A stretch of DNA of 64,000 bases from Chondrus crispus (Eukaryota > Rhodophyta > Florideophyceae > Gigartinales > Gigartinaceae): positions 342,360 to 406,359 of the forward strand of contig NW_005178541.1 of the NCBI RefSeq assembly GCF_000350225.1, in the 5' to 3' direction. A program made the position numbers and the translations under genes. The notes beneath the pieces were generated by a model. It saw only the letters and a list, made by a program, of their open reading frames with translations, was not told the origin of the DNA and did no database searches. Shown piece after piece: positions 1-10,314 of this stretch (position 1 is the stretch's first letter; each line of letters begins with the position of its first letter).

Positions 1-190
1 CGCCGCCGCTGTCCGCGCTGCCGTCGCCGCCGCCGGCGCGCCGCGGCAGCGGCTCGATGCTAACCTCCTCGGCCCAGTCGGACGTCTTGAACACGAACGT
101 CTCCTCCTCGGCGCGGGGCTTGCTGCGCACCTTCTATAACTCGGGTTCGCTCTTTGAGAGTCGCAGCTTGCCGCCGACGTCCTCGCGTGT
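1..190 (-). CDS. Possible 3'-partial exon of an unrecognised host gene
   Basis: On the minus strand a charged, protein-like reading (about KVRSKPRAEEETFVF followed by an acidic and Gly-rich tail) runs off the left edge. It is preceded at about 191-193 by a pyrimidine tract ending in CAG that resembles a 3' splice site. One in-frame TAG lies at 134-136, so this is either a pseudogene or a mis-phased exon. No family is recognised. Composition alone supports coding. Confidence 0.25.
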
Positions 191-406
191 CTGCGCGAGG
201 GAAAAAGAAGAGGAGTGGAGATACGTTGTTCTTAACACTGGAAGTAATGGAGGGCAGAACAAGGGGAAAGGAGGGTGTATCGAAGGGGGGGAAGGATTGA
301 ATCTGTCTACAATTTTTTGTTGGAGGTGAGGGGGAGGTCTGTCCTGTGGGGCACAGTAGAAATATAAATTACTTAGGAGGGAAATATTAATGCGAAGGGC
401 TTCACG

Positions 407-1105
407 CTATGGAATGTGGCCTGTAAGGAAGGCCTCGACGCAGCCTGAGAGCCGGGAAGTATTAGCACGGGAGTTGGCTTCGAATGCCACTAGGGGATTG
501 CAGGATTTGTCTAAGCAACTGCAGCGGCATGGCCGACTGGCGCAGGATTTGAGGATGTGACAGGCAGTGGTCGCGCGAAGGAATATGCTGCTCCCAAATA
601 TGGACCAGATTGTATCGCCTTTCCAGACAGCTCGACGCTCAAAGGTGACGTTGGTAGTTTTGCTAAACTGTCGGCTGGGGAGGGAGGGGAGGAGGAGGTC
701 GAGGTGGGCGGGGCGCGCGAGAACGAGGGCCTCTAGAAGGAAGTAGAGCTGGTTGCCGACGCCGCCGTGGGTGATGGCGACTTGGACGGTGTTTGGACGG
801 CGGGTGACCACGCACGTGTGGGGGATCGTGCCCGGGTGGTGGCCGGTAGGGGATAGGGCGGCGGTGAGGTTGCGGGGGCGGGGGGGTGTTGCATGGTGCG
901 CGCGGGGGGAAAGGACGCTAGAGTAGAGCAGGCAGCAGACGACGAGGATGGAGAGCGTGCGGCGCACGATGGCGCGTCGCAGCTTAGTGAAACATCGAGG
1001 TCGAGGCCGCACGCATGTCCCACGGCGACGCACGCTGGTGCCAAGCCTGCGTCCAGCGTAGTAGCCTCGTGCAGAAACCGGCGCGCGACCTCGGTCTTGC
1101 CGCAC
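407..1105 (-). CDS. Glycosyltransferase-like type II membrane protein, incomplete
   Basis: This 232-codon open frame has no ATG at its start; the first codon is GTG, so the true start or a 5' exon is missing. It has an Arg-rich cytoplasmic stretch, one hydrophobic signal-anchor (residues about 50-66), a Pro-rich stem, then a GGVGNQ motif (114-119) followed by a hydrophobic helix. The last two resemble the donor-binding start of fucosyltransferase-type enzymes (GT11 or O-FucT-like). Such proteins sit in the Golgi lumen. The frame stops well before a full catalytic domain, so it is truncated, spliced or dead. The GT assignment rests on one motif and the topology. Confidence 0.4.
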   Translation of the reverse strand: MRQDRGRAPVSARGYYAGRRLGTSVRRRGTCVRPRPRCFTKLRRAIVRRTLSILVVCCLLYSSVLSPRAHHATPPRPRNLTAALSPTGHHPGTIPHTCVVTRRPNTVQVAITHGGVGNQLYFLLEALVLARPAHLDLLLPSLPSRQFSKTTNVTFERRAVWKGDTIWSIFGSSIFLRATTACHILKSCASRPCRCSCLDKSCNPLVAFEANSRANTSRLSGCVEAFLTGHIP

Positions 1106-1116
1106 GCGAAGTAGTA

Positions 1117-1905
1117 TTAGCTGACGGCCATCCAGCTGACGGCGCTCTTCGGATCACGGTCCACCAGCCAGTGGGCTTCTTGCAGACGAAGAATAACGGC
1201 ACCCGACTTGCGAAATTCGACGAGCTATGACGAGATGAGGGAAGGCCACCCCGGTGGCACTCCGCACAAGAAACGGCGGGGGGATGCTACTGCGGTGGCA
1301 CTCCGCATGTGATACGACAGCACTGCACGGTTGACCCAGATTTCCGGCCTGCTGTACCTACTGTTACATACACACTACGTAAATACTAGGTAAATACTGT
1401 ACTACGATTGCACCCCTAGTCCCCCGATCACACTGCGGGTGCCCTACGAACGCCTACAGTAGGGTTGCTAGGGACGTCCTTCACCGGGCGTACCTCATTT
1501 CCGTCGAGCACCTGGATTGCATCCATCGCCAGCCGGACCCCCGCGCGGTATCTGCGCCACCGTCACTTCCCACGACAACGTCCATGTTGGCAAACGCTAG
1601 GTCGCCACCCACTCTATCACCAGCTCGCCCTCCGCTCCGAACAGGTACACCCGGTCGAGCGCGTTCGTGCGCCCCGCCTTTGCCCTGAGTTTGAGCATGC
1701 CAAAGCAAGCAAAGTCCAGCCCCAACCACAGCCCCTCCGTCCCCAAAAACTCCTGGTGCTGCGGCGTTAGCAGCTCCCCGCGTCGCGTAGCCGCGCCCCC
1801 ACGACATCCTGCCACTGACTTTGTCTCGAGTCGATGTCGCAGTCTCCCTCGCGCGCCGACTTGGAAATGTTTCACAATTTCCACCGGCCCGCTCGCCGGC
1901 GCCAC
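1117..1905 (-). pseudogene. Degenerate or spliced unrecognised coding region
   Basis: Two protein-like minus-strand pieces lie here. One (1597-1905) contains a hydrophobic stretch around LWLGLDFACFGMLKL. The other (1117-1222) reads about FRKSGAVILRLQEAHW and ends at TAA 1117-1119. It is preceded by a pyrimidine-rich tract ending in AG near 1223, which could be an acceptor site. They may be exons of one gene or debris. A GTGAGT donor-like site lies just upstream, near 1915. No family is recognised. Confidence 0.2.
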
Positions 1906-2847
1906 GGACGAGGTGTACTCACCCTCCGCCGCACCGTGCTGCGCCGGTCATGCTCCTGGGCTCGTCCAGCTCTGTGCCCAATGCCCACCTCGTCGGTAGA
2001 GTGGCCTTCAGTGAGGGCCCCGCGCGCCGCAGCCCCCTTCACGGCGGCCACCTTCTTGCCCGTGCGCGAGTGGCCCACGGCCCGCGCGAGGCCGCGTGAG
2101 ACGCGCAGTTGTACCAGCGTACTGGATTGAGGGAGAAGCGCTGCAGACGGCGAGGGGCGCGTCGCGACACTTGTGGTGCGCGGCGAAACGTGCCGAGGAA
2201 GGGAGCGGGTTTGGAGCGCCGATGATCCATGAAACAACCATGCCTTCACATGGTTCGGCAATGCTTTCGAATTGCTAGCACGGTTTTTGTGCCACGGGCC
2301 AATTCACGTAGCACCTGTTGAAGAAAGTGGGGCTATCCTTCCTTGCCCTTTTATTTATCGTGGCTACTCGCGCATTTATACTACTACCACTTCCATGTTT
2401 TGTAGACGAACTTGTGAAGCAGATGGGGAAGCGTTGCGTAATTATTTCGTAAGCGTTCAGGACAGTAATAATTATTTCTTGACGTCTGACCCACCTGGTA
2501 AATTATTTGGCACTCCCATCAGCACCTTTGGGCGATACAAAAAGCCCCAAGTTCAATTTTCCAACAGGTTTGTTCAGTTATGGTCTCACCATAATACTGT
2601 TTGCTGCAGTAGCGCCTTCCCCGCTCTCATGAAATAAGAAGTGGTCAGTTGTTCAAGTCCGGTGTTGTCCAAAACACGAAAGTTGAACAGTGATCTAATG
2701 CGGTGCTGAATGTCCAGCCGTTGTTGCGCTTGTGCTGCCACGGGGCACGTTTTCGTATCTTCGATGCAAGGGGAACCGCCATACTTACCACACCATGTGC
2801 AGCAATCACATACATTTACAAGACGCATTGAGATGAAGATGGCGGAA
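1906..2847. other. No supported gene
   Basis: Only short overlapping frames without recognisable domains are seen on either strand. The left part (to about 2260) may hold upstream exons of the degenerate minus-strand region beside it. I see nothing definable in the rest. Confidence 0.4.
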
Positions 2848-4725
2848 CTACACGGTATGAACAGACTTAGATTGCCCCCTCCTTAAGCGTGGCATCGAGT
2901 GAACCAAGCTTAAGTCAGGTGCTTGGACAGGCTTGTCATTTTCTCCAAGTGTTCCTAGGTGGAGTTCCCCGTTCGACCATTCTGGCTGAAATATTCCGAT
3001 ATCCAGAGGGCGTCGGCTTGCCACCTTGCAATCTATGGGCGCTTGGAGGAGCTCGTTCTGTGTGCGCACCAACGAAGTGACGACGTCGATGTCTAGTTCG
3101 TTTCTAAGAAAGAGGCAAACTAAAAGGAAAAACATCAAAAGCATGGCGTAGCCGGCGGCAGAGGCAATGAACCACACATTTATCGCCGCTCGTGCTGTCT
3201 TCCGCACCCCGTATCCCATCCCGATCTTCGGAGACAAGCTTTTGTCTAGGGGGAGCACTGGGAAACTCTTGACACTTGATGCTTCGTCAGCAGCATCCAT
3301 TGAGAAAATTTGAGGCCGCGATCCACTGACTCGTAGGCTCCTAACCGGTAAAGTCCTGTAGAGAGACATGTAGACCATCGTGTCTTTTGCTTCTTCCAAA
3401 AATTCGCGAGCAAATCGTGTCAAGTTTAGCCTCAGAATCATACGAAATTCAGTTTCTTGAACTCCGAATGCCCATCCTTGGATGATTTGATATGTTTCGT
3501 TCTCATAAGTCAGTCGACACGAACACACGACGTGACCCATGGCGCATTCTCCCCGATCAGTGGTGTACACATGCACGAGTTCAGAAATGGATCCGGCACT
3601 GACTGATACGCTACCATGCCATTCCACGCTCTTGAACTGTAATTCTTCATCAGGCAAACCAAATTCGATCTCCGTGTTTTCTACTCTGCTCTGCCGAACC
3701 GGCAACCGCTCCATCTGCAGTCCAGCTCCCTGAGGAGCTAGGCGTAGGAGGTCCGGTTCAAAGTTCACATAAACATTTTCGGAACCGGCCAGCGAACGAA
3801 AGATCAAATGTTGAATATCTGCCCAGCCCCGAAGAACGAATCTACCTGGGCGCAAGCCACCATTATAGCCGCTCCCAACCCGTACGGGAATTTCCCCTAT
3901 TACTTTTCTTCCCGTCTCGTTTAGTCCTACCGCAGAGTTCCCTCCTGCTCCAAGTGCCATATTCGAAAGGACAGAAAGGAATTTGTGGACCTCGGTATGG
4001 TTTTCCAATTGCCCTAATTGTCGTTTGATTTCTTCATTGTCACAGAGAGACCAGTTAAAGGGTACTGCGGCGACTACTTTCACAATCATAGAATTTTCTG
4101 ATGGCGTTCTCCTCTCGAATTCTATTCCTGTTTCCGTGGCCATGACAAACACGTGTTCTATCAAGCTCATTGTCGAGAAACCGCCAAGGAACCGTCCTTC
4201 ACCTGGTGGACAACTTTTGTGTCCCGATTCGATGAGTGGCGCTTCGTGATCTATAGACGGAAGTCTCAGTGACGAGCCCGTCACCTCAAACACTTGACCA
4301 AACAGCCTAATACCACCACCTTTATTCGGATCTTCGTCTTCGGCATGTAAATTCACAGATAGAAGTTTCCCCTTTGCAGCCTCGAATATGCTTCCCAGCT
4401 CTACTTCAGTGTCCAGTTCTACATCCCTTTCGACGCTCCCGAATTCTGCCATAATGGCTAGGCCAAACAGGGTCACTGCTGCCCCCCAGAAGCATAGACG
4501 TATCCATGTCCCGTTTTGGTCTATTCCGGGTAGTTGAGTCAGCCTACCAGCTCGCGTCGTACCCAATGCCACTCGTCTTCCTTTTCGTGCCATGAAACCA
4601 TTAATCCTTGATGAAGCTGTTTGTAGCACCACAGCAAGGAGCATATCGACAAGAATAGCCAAACCAATGAGTCGGGTCACATTCCAAATTGGCGTGCTAA
4701 AGGGCAGTATGAATTCTAGGCACAT
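2848..4725 (-). CDS. Three-segment membrane protein of unknown function
   Basis: This is a 625-codon uninterrupted frame. The frame stays open for 38 codons upstream, but the first ATG in it is at 4723-4725, so I start there. Two hydrophobic segments lie near the N terminus (about 16-36 and 75-93). Then comes a long, probably extracytoplasmic region (about 95-510) with several N-x-S/T sites and scattered Cys. A third strong membrane segment (about 516-538, rich in Leu, Met and Phe) precedes an 83-residue hydrophilic tail. The layout suggests a plasma or endomembrane protein with a large lumenal domain. No enzyme or receptor motif is recognised. It appears to be intronless, and codon use looks balanced, unlike the surrounding transposons. 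Confidence 0.75.
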   Translation of the reverse strand: MCLEFILPFSTPIWNVTRLIGLAILVDMLLAVVLQTASSRINGFMARKGRRVALGTTRAGRLTQLPGIDQNGTWIRLCFWGAAVTLFGLAIMAEFGSVERDVELDTEVELGSIFEAAKGKLLSVNLHAEDEDPNKGGGIRLFGQVFEVTGSSLRLPSIDHEAPLIESGHKSCPPGEGRFLGGFSTMSLIEHVFVMATETGIEFERRTPSENSMIVKVVAAVPFNWSLCDNEEIKRQLGQLENHTEVHKFLSVLSNMALGAGGNSAVGLNETGRKVIGEIPVRVGSGYNGGLRPGRFVLRGWADIQHLIFRSLAGSENVYVNFEPDLLRLAPQGAGLQMERLPVRQSRVENTEIEFGLPDEELQFKSVEWHGSVSVSAGSISELVHVYTTDRGECAMGHVVCSCRLTYENETYQIIQGWAFGVQETEFRMILRLNLTRFAREFLEEAKDTMVYMSLYRTLPVRSLRVSGSRPQIFSMDAADEASSVKSFPVLPLDKSLSPKIGMGYGVRKTARAAINVWFIASAAGYAMLLMFFLLVCLFLRNELDIDVVTSLVRTQNELLQAPIDCKVASRRPLDIGIFQPEWSNGELHLGTLGENDKPVQAPDLSLVHSMPRLRRGQSKSVHTV

Positions 4726-5126
4726 GATGTGGAGGGAAGGAGGAAGGCTTGTCAACGAAGTTTGTTTTTTGAATAAGAAGAACGATACACGATAAACGCG
4801 TCCCTGTTTCTGGTTATGCAATGTAGGCGTCGTGTCCAAGACCCTTGGAGAAGTGGAGTTGTGAAGAAGTCCTCTTTTCCGGTATTCCTCGACAGCGCTC
4901 GATATTGCTTGGCTAGGCTAGCACTTTTGAATGGGGTCAGTTTCCTGCGTTGGATCAGTACGCATAAAAGTACACATAGATCCAGTTGTCGAAAAATGCA
5001 TGAGTAAATTGTACCGTACGGCAACGGAGACCCAGTTGTGTTGATGTGCAATACTGTACACGGTAGTGTTGAAGGTACTGTACCAGGAAACAATTTGCAC
5101 TTGCAAGACATTTGTACGATACAGTA
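4726..5126. other. Intergenic, nothing recognised
   Basis: This is the AT-richer upstream region of the membrane-protein gene and would hold its promoter. I do not see a clear TATA box or other element. It ends where the first pogo-like terminal sequence begins. Confidence 0.4.
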
Positions 5127-5268
5127 CCCTTCTCACCGGCTTAATTTGGGCCACGGCTCAATTTGGGCCACTTCCAAATCACGAGCCTCTAGCCCTCCCC
5201 GCCTTCCCCACCGTCCATCTCACCAACTCATACCGCGCACTCCGACAGCGAAGCCCTCCCTCCTCCTC
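5127..5268 (+). mobile_element. Pogo-like transposon 5' end fragment
   Basis: A TA dinucleotide (5125-5126) is followed by the terminal sequence CCCTTCTCACCGGC and two AATTTGGGCC motifs. The 142-bp piece is nearly identical, with about three differences, to 5954-6095. It is cut off where the sequence changes to the 5269-5953 segment. It contains no transposase coding. Confidence 0.6.
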
Positions 5269-6415
5269 CAAGTAGGGGGCGTGCGGTGGCGAAATGGGCG
5301 TCCGGGAGGGTGACGGCGGGCGGGGTGTAGGACAGCCACCAAAAGAGATAAAGCGTCATTTTGCCCTACTGTTTGATCATATTTTCGGCAGCCGGCCTCC
5401 CAATACTGAAGAAATCGTGAATTCGCCTCCCTATGAAAAGAGCACCTTGTCGCCCCCATACTGGCAACATTTAGCTAAAGATAAAAGGAATCCTTGCTTG
5501 TTGTTGACAAGCACATCAAGTCTTGAGAATCACTGTACAGGATGACTAACGCGCCTCCGTGGGCGGCAGCAAAGTTTCCGAACCCCTGAAATCCAGCCAC
5601 GTTCTGGATTCTTCCCGTGATTTACAGCAGGCCCTTTTTGGCAATCTGAAATCAGATCGCAAAAACTTAGTAAAGCAATGAGGCCTTCCTTCATGAATCA
5701 CGTGTCACTCACACCTTGAAGGGACGCCTCCTTCCCCCACTGTGCTACAACATAGGCTTGATCCATGGGCATTTATGTCCATAATGTGTATAGTCTCAAC
5801 AAGCGAGCTCTCAGGCCCGTGAAGGTAAAAAGGTTTTCCTACGAGAGGCGCATCAATGCCACTCACATCACAGACACGTGAGGTAGAAAAAGCGACCGTC
5901 AAATATGCACATGACACTGATGCCTGAAAAGAGCTTGTAAAGCCATGCCAGTACCATTCTCACCGGCTTAATTTGGGCCATGGCTCAATTTGGGCCACTT
6001 CCAAATCACGAGCCTCTAGCCCTCCCCGCCTTCCCCACCGTCCATCTCACCAACTCATACCACGCACTCCGACAGCGAAGCCCTCCCTCCTCCTCTGTAA
6101 GCGACATTCGGCTCGGCGGTGGCAGTATGCCACCGTCAATGAGAGCGCAAACTCTCACACACAAGAAAAAAATCGCGAAAACAAGAGAGGAGGGTGCTCG
6201 CCGCGCCAAGCTTCTTTCGTTAATCCAAAGTGGTGAAAGCACACGCAAAGCATCCCGAGACACAGGCGTGTCCCGCACAACAGCCACGCGAATAAAAAAG
6301 GTGTACGAAAGCTCAGAGACGGAGCTAAAAGAATTGCTAGATCCAGAAGGCAATCATGCTAGCCGCACGACAGTGTTGTCGGCAGACGAAAAACGCCTTC
6401 TAGTCGACAGAACGC
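5269..6415 (+). repeat. Left arm of a 1.14-kb inverted duplication
   Basis: This arm matches the reverse complement of 22264-23409. It consists of about 685 bp of unrecognised sequence (5269-5953) followed by 462 bp of the pogo-like element's 5' end. Because flank and transposon are both shared, the arms come from one duplication event and not from two independent insertions. A 70-codon frame in the flank (5705-5917 minus) is present in both arms but has no recognisable domain. Confidence 0.75.
5954..6415 (+). mobile_element. Truncated pogo-like element copy
   Basis: The copy begins after TA (5952-5953) with CCATTCTCACCGGC. It carries the transposase N terminus from ATG 6127. The reading contains basic residues, then a helix-turn-helix-like region (SGESTRKASRDTGVSRTTA) of the kind found at the start of pogo/Tigger and other Tc1/mariner-superfamily transposases. 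It is cut at about 6415, before any catalytic domain. Its frame is intact in the A-run where the copy at 22264-22724 has lost one base. Confidence 0.6.
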
Positions 6416-6965
6416 CAAGTTACTGCCTTTTCGTGCGCATATTGTACTGTACCCTTCTCACCGTCTCAATTTGGGTCGGTTTAGAATTTTCAAAAAATCG
6501 GTCATTTTACCCTAGTACTGGCCAGTTTCCTGGTACCAAAAAATCTTTGGATGGCGGCTCTCCACGCCATCTGGCTCAATTTTGGGCCAACCTCGCCGCG
6601 GCACTTTCACCGCAGTTGCGACAGGCCGAGCAACGTTCGCGCCGCAAAGTCGTGCCGATCTCCACGAGAACTCCTTTTGTCCCCCTGCAACCCAACCGCC
6701 GATCGCCGTGGCCACTGTTTTAGGGGAACATCATCAAGACAAGCCCAAAAACTACTCTCTAAGTTACGGGCATTGCCATCGCCCTTGACAGGCGCCCTGT
6801 TTTCTTTTTCACAATTCAAATTGCTCGACGAAGCACGACTGCGACATTCGAACGCCTTTGAGCTTACGTCTTCCACATGCGATACACATTTAAAGTTGTA
6901 GTTGGCGTGAGAGACTTTTGAAGTCAACACTGACACGGCTTGCATTTTGCCACCTTTTTGCGTCC

Positions 6966-7312
6966 TCATCGATTCATAACCGCCATTTTTGGAGCTCGTA
7001 TCTCGCTCATCAGAATGTTTTGAACTCGATAATCTGACCGAAGGACACAATACACCTTTGCGAGCGCTTGTGACGCCGGTAGTCGACCATCTGTTAACGC
7101 ATGAATTTTAGATTGTAGTCTCATGTTGGTGACCCGTGCGGCCACATTTGTTCTTTGCCCCATCAAAACACGCTCGTCACTGCAAGAAGCATCCTCGTGC
7201 TCCCCTGTGGACCCATTTGCGGACCCTTAAAATGTCGTGAAATGGACAAAACGATAGTTCATAGGCCACAAGCCACATTTTATGAATGAGGCCCTGGCAT
7301 CCTCCGGTGAAA
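6966..7312 (-). pseudogene. Pogo-like transposase, C-terminal part
   Basis: Read on minus from the element 1 insertion point, the frame continues the transposase reading from 22038. It includes FIKCGLWP and reaches an in-frame TAA at 7227-7229. The same frame then stays open to 6966. Either 7227 is the true stop or the reading is a pseudogene with one nonsense change. The continuity across the insertion confirms that both halves were one gene. Confidence 0.55.
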
Positions 7313-7317
7313 TGGAC
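7313..7317 (+). repeat. Target-site duplication TGGAC, left
   Basis: TGGAC immediately precedes the left LTR and is repeated immediately after the right LTR (22033-22037). Five-base duplications are typical of Ty3/gypsy integrases. Removing the element and one copy restores the transposase reading frame. Confidence 0.9.
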
Positions 7318-8257
7318 TGTATTGCAATGCGCCTGTTAGGCAGAGACCAAGGTCCGACGGTCCAACACAAACAATAGCAACAAAAACAACAACTGCCAAC
7401 GGCACAGCGCTACGGAGTGTTCGAAGCTCCCTGTCCTCTTTCAGCGGGTTTGCGGCCCGCAGTAGCTCGGATCCCTGATAGGAGGGGGGCAAAGAGAAGG
7501 GCCCCAGCCCGGGATCGGTAAACGGTGGTAGAGACTTGTGAAGGCGACTGCTCGACGAGTTCGGAGGGGTTTTTAGGTAAGCCTGGTCCGATGGATCGTA
7601 AATCCAATGCTCGAAGAGCGCCTTGTACACCTTATACCCTTGATATGGACTTCGACGGGGACGTCGCAACGTAGCCCGTCGGGAAAAAAGAAAACGTAGC
7701 AGCGCTACACCGTCGTACTGCCCGATGGCAAAGTACCAACAACGGATCGGTCGCAACCAGATTCCGATGGAACCAACACTGAGAAAAGCACCACTGGTGC
7801 ACCAACACAGAAGCCCGATGGCAAATGACGTCACGTTGCGGATCGCAATCCTACAAGGTGGGACCAACTCAAGATTAAGGGAAATTAAGATAGGGAAGTA
7901 AAGGAAAATTGATAAGGAAAAAGGGGACCCCCGAGCGCAAAGTATAAAGTAATCTGTAGTTAAAGGGAATGTCTTGTAAAAGACGGACTTCAACCAAGGC
8001 GATATCAGACTCTGGCAACTCGGGTTACCTTTACTGACTTGGTGGTCAGAGGGCTAAGGTATATATCGCCCCGCCGGAGCCACTACAGTAGCTCTCGGCG
8101 CTAGATCCTAGATCTAATCTAATGTTAAATAACTAATATGCAACTAATTAAAATTAATAATTAAAATAATAAAGTGAAATGATTTCCGCTTTTGCTTGTC
8201 ATACCCCATCATTTTCATTTCTTTTCACCCCCCTTTTCAGGTGCGTATTGCACTACA
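7318..8257 (-). repeat. Element 1 3' LTR
   Basis: It has TGTATTGCAATG at its left end and ATTGCACTACA at its right end, matching the LTR at 21085-22032. It is the 3' LTR because pol reads on minus and a purine tract (AGAAGGGGGATA on minus, 8258-8269) abuts it. A TATATA motif near 8058-8066 is nearly palindromic and could serve either direction, including the antisense ORF at 8383. Confidence 0.9.
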
Positions 8258-8269
8258 TATCCCCCTTCT
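8258..8269 (-). other. Polypurine tract of element 1
   Basis: On minus, AGAAGGGGGATA lies immediately 5' of the 3' LTR. This is where plus-strand DNA synthesis is primed in LTR retroelements. Its position fixes the element's orientation independently of pol. Confidence 0.75.
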
Positions 8270-8382
8270 GAGCGCCCCTGCGCAACGCCCAGACATCGTA
8301 TAATCTCCTGCCGCTGCTGACCCTGTTTCCCAGTCATCAATCACTCTGCGCGGCGTTCTAGCAAGGGTAAGACGAAAATACC

Positions 8383-10314
8383 ATGCTTCCTTCTCCATCG
8401 GAATACTCGGACGATAGTGCCACCCGTAGACGTCCGGGTGTTGGCTTTCCTCGCAAGTTCGAAGTGCCCCGGGGTCTTCCTTCCATACCCCGTCTACCCC
8501 CTGTTACCATCCCTGCCGAGCCGGCCTTCCATCCGGGCTACCATTCCTCTTGGGTACCCCGCCGTCATCCTTCGCTCGAGGAGCTGCAGAACAAAACCAT
8601 GCGTGATAACGCAGCCCTGTTTGCTTCTGCTCAATGGTTCTCCTCTGTGGGCGTCCGCGACCTCGACGGCATCAAAAATAATTTCGCCGATGATGCGGAC
8701 ATGTTGCCCGGTAACCTCCCTTTGCAGGCCATTCACACCTTTGACTGGCGCGCCCGCATCGCTATACCCACCTCCATCCTACGTCACTCCTCCCCGCTCG
8801 GTCGCTCCTCCTTATCCCCGCGCTTCATGGACGCTGTGCCCACTCGGATCGAGATTCCTATGGCCGACGCCCTCATACCTTCATGTTACCACTGCGACAC
8901 TTGGCAGTGTCGTACGGAGGGGGAACGACTCTACCTCGACAACCTCATCGACTGCACCTTCGGTGACCCCGTGTCCGAGGCGGACCGACTGTGGCGCAAC
9001 CGACGCACCGTCACGACCGACGCCATGTTTTGGACCCAAGCCATTCTTCCCACAAACTTTGGCCATACGAAGCGCGGCGGTATTTTCTTTTTCCAAAATA
9101 CTGTACGCTTTGAACGTCGGGTCCGCTCCGACACTGGGTACTTTGTGGCGTACCAGATGATTGAGGCTCGTGAAATTTCCAGACAGCACTACACCAATCG
9201 ATACCAACGAACCCCGTCCTGGTGGAGTCAATACGAGGTATGTCAGGGTTTCTGGGCTGAGTTAGGACCCATTCTGACATATTACGGCAGTCATTTACGC
9301 GATCCGCAGCACGGGCTGTGGACTGTGTTTCTCACGGAGTGGTGCGTGAAAGTCGCCGCCACCCTCCTGTGGGAAGTTTTCGACTGTTGGTGCCTGTGGC
9401 ACCTCCCTTCGAAACTCCGCGAACAGATGCGTCTCCTCGATTTTTCTGTCCCCCTTGGCGGGTCCGATGTGGACCGTGAAGTGCACGCCCTCCTCGATAT
9501 GATCGAGACCGTAGCGTGGGATTGCGTTCCTCCACAAAATTCGTCTCGGTCCTTTTCACGCCAACGACCCTCTTTTTCCCCTGGTAGAAATCATCCAGCT
9601 GCCGACGACTTCGTGTGGATCAACCCCTGGTCCTCCTCCCTCTGTTTTGCCTGGGAGGCCCAGATGAGCCGCCGTTTCGGAAATCAACCACCAACCCCCA
9701 ACGCAGTCACTGTGGTGAACGCGGATCCTCGAGAGCCTGAGATGTGCTCTCGACCGTCGGCCCCAACTTCCCCTCTCCCTGCACCGGTCCGTCCCTCTGC
9801 GCCTGAGGCCCCAGTGTGCGTCGTACTTCCTCCCACGAGCTCGGCGGAAACCTTGTCGCTTCGAGTCGTGTCTTCCTCCGAGGTGAATCCAACCTCACTT
9901 CCTGCTTCCCCATCACGCGAGGGACAGCTCGTCACACCCACCTCAACCTTGCCATTGCCGTCATGTACGGCACCCGTGGGCTTAACCCGCCCTGAGGCTC
10001 CTCCGCGCGTCGAGCTTCCTCCTGCGAGCTGCTCGACGGGAACCATTTCAATTCGGGAAGCCCCACCGTCGGCCGCGGATCCGACCCCACGTCCGGCTTG
10101 CCCTTCACCTGAGGGTCCGCTCCTCGCCCCTACCTCGGGCCCTCCATCATCTACAATTCCCAAAGAAAATACCTCTGCTGCCGCCGTTTACCATCGCCTT
10201 CTCATGGCTCATGGTGTGGAGGGAGAAGCTCTCCAGGGGGCGTCCCTGGACGACTTGCGAGTTCTAGCTCGGCTTGTCACCTCCCCTCCAAAGGGAAAAT
10301 CCCTTGGGGCATAG
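8383..10314 (+). CDS. Antisense ORF of element 1, uncharacterised 643-aa protein
   Basis: This intact ATG-to-TAG frame lies antisense to gag-pol and starts 126 bp from the 3' LTR. The N-terminal 400 residues look globular, with a CYHC...QC cluster near 168-176 and conserved blocks FERR, TGYFVAY, SQYEV and DPQ. A long Pro/Ser-rich linker (about 430-595) follows, then a short helical C-terminal domain (YHRLLMAHG...LDDLRVLARLV). Co-linear homologues occur in element 2 (41766-43260 minus) and, for the C terminus, in element 3 (44801-45081). No transmembrane segment or known fold is recognised, so it is not an obvious envelope protein. The intact frame beside a damaged pol is notable. It is probably expressed from an antisense promoter in the LTR; that is inference. 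Confidence 0.75.
   Translation: MLPSPSEYSDDSATRRRPGVGFPRKFEVPRGLPSIPRLPPVTIPAEPAFHPGYHSSWVPRRHPSLEELQNKTMRDNAALFASAQWFSSVGVRDLDGIKNNFADDADMLPGNLPLQAIHTFDWRARIAIPTSILRHSSPLGRSSLSPRFMDAVPTRIEIPMADALIPSCYHCDTWQCRTEGERLYLDNLIDCTFGDPVSEADRLWRNRRTVTTDAMFWTQAILPTNFGHTKRGGIFFFQNTVRFERRVRSDTGYFVAYQMIEAREISRQHYTNRYQRTPSWWSQYEVCQGFWAELGPILTYYGSHLRDPQHGLWTVFLTEWCVKVAATLLWEVFDCWCLWHLPSKLREQMRLLDFSVPLGGSDVDREVHALLDMIETVAWDCVPPQNSSRSFSRQRPSFSPGRNHPAADDFVWINPWSSSLCFAWEAQMSRRFGNQPPTPNAVTVVNADPREPEMCSRPSAPTSPLPAPVRPSAPEAPVCVVLPPTSSAETLSLRVVSSSEVNPTSLPASPSREGQLVTPTSTLPLPSCTAPVGLTRPEAPPRVELPPASCSTGTISIREAPPSAADPTPRPACPSPEGPLLAPTSGPPSSTIPKENTSAAAVYHRLLMAHGVEGEALQGASLDDLRVLARLVTSPPKGKSLGA

Noticed and set aside
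57-329. 90-codon plus frame at the left edge
   Set aside because: The minus strand of the same stretch has better protein character and a splice-site-like boundary.
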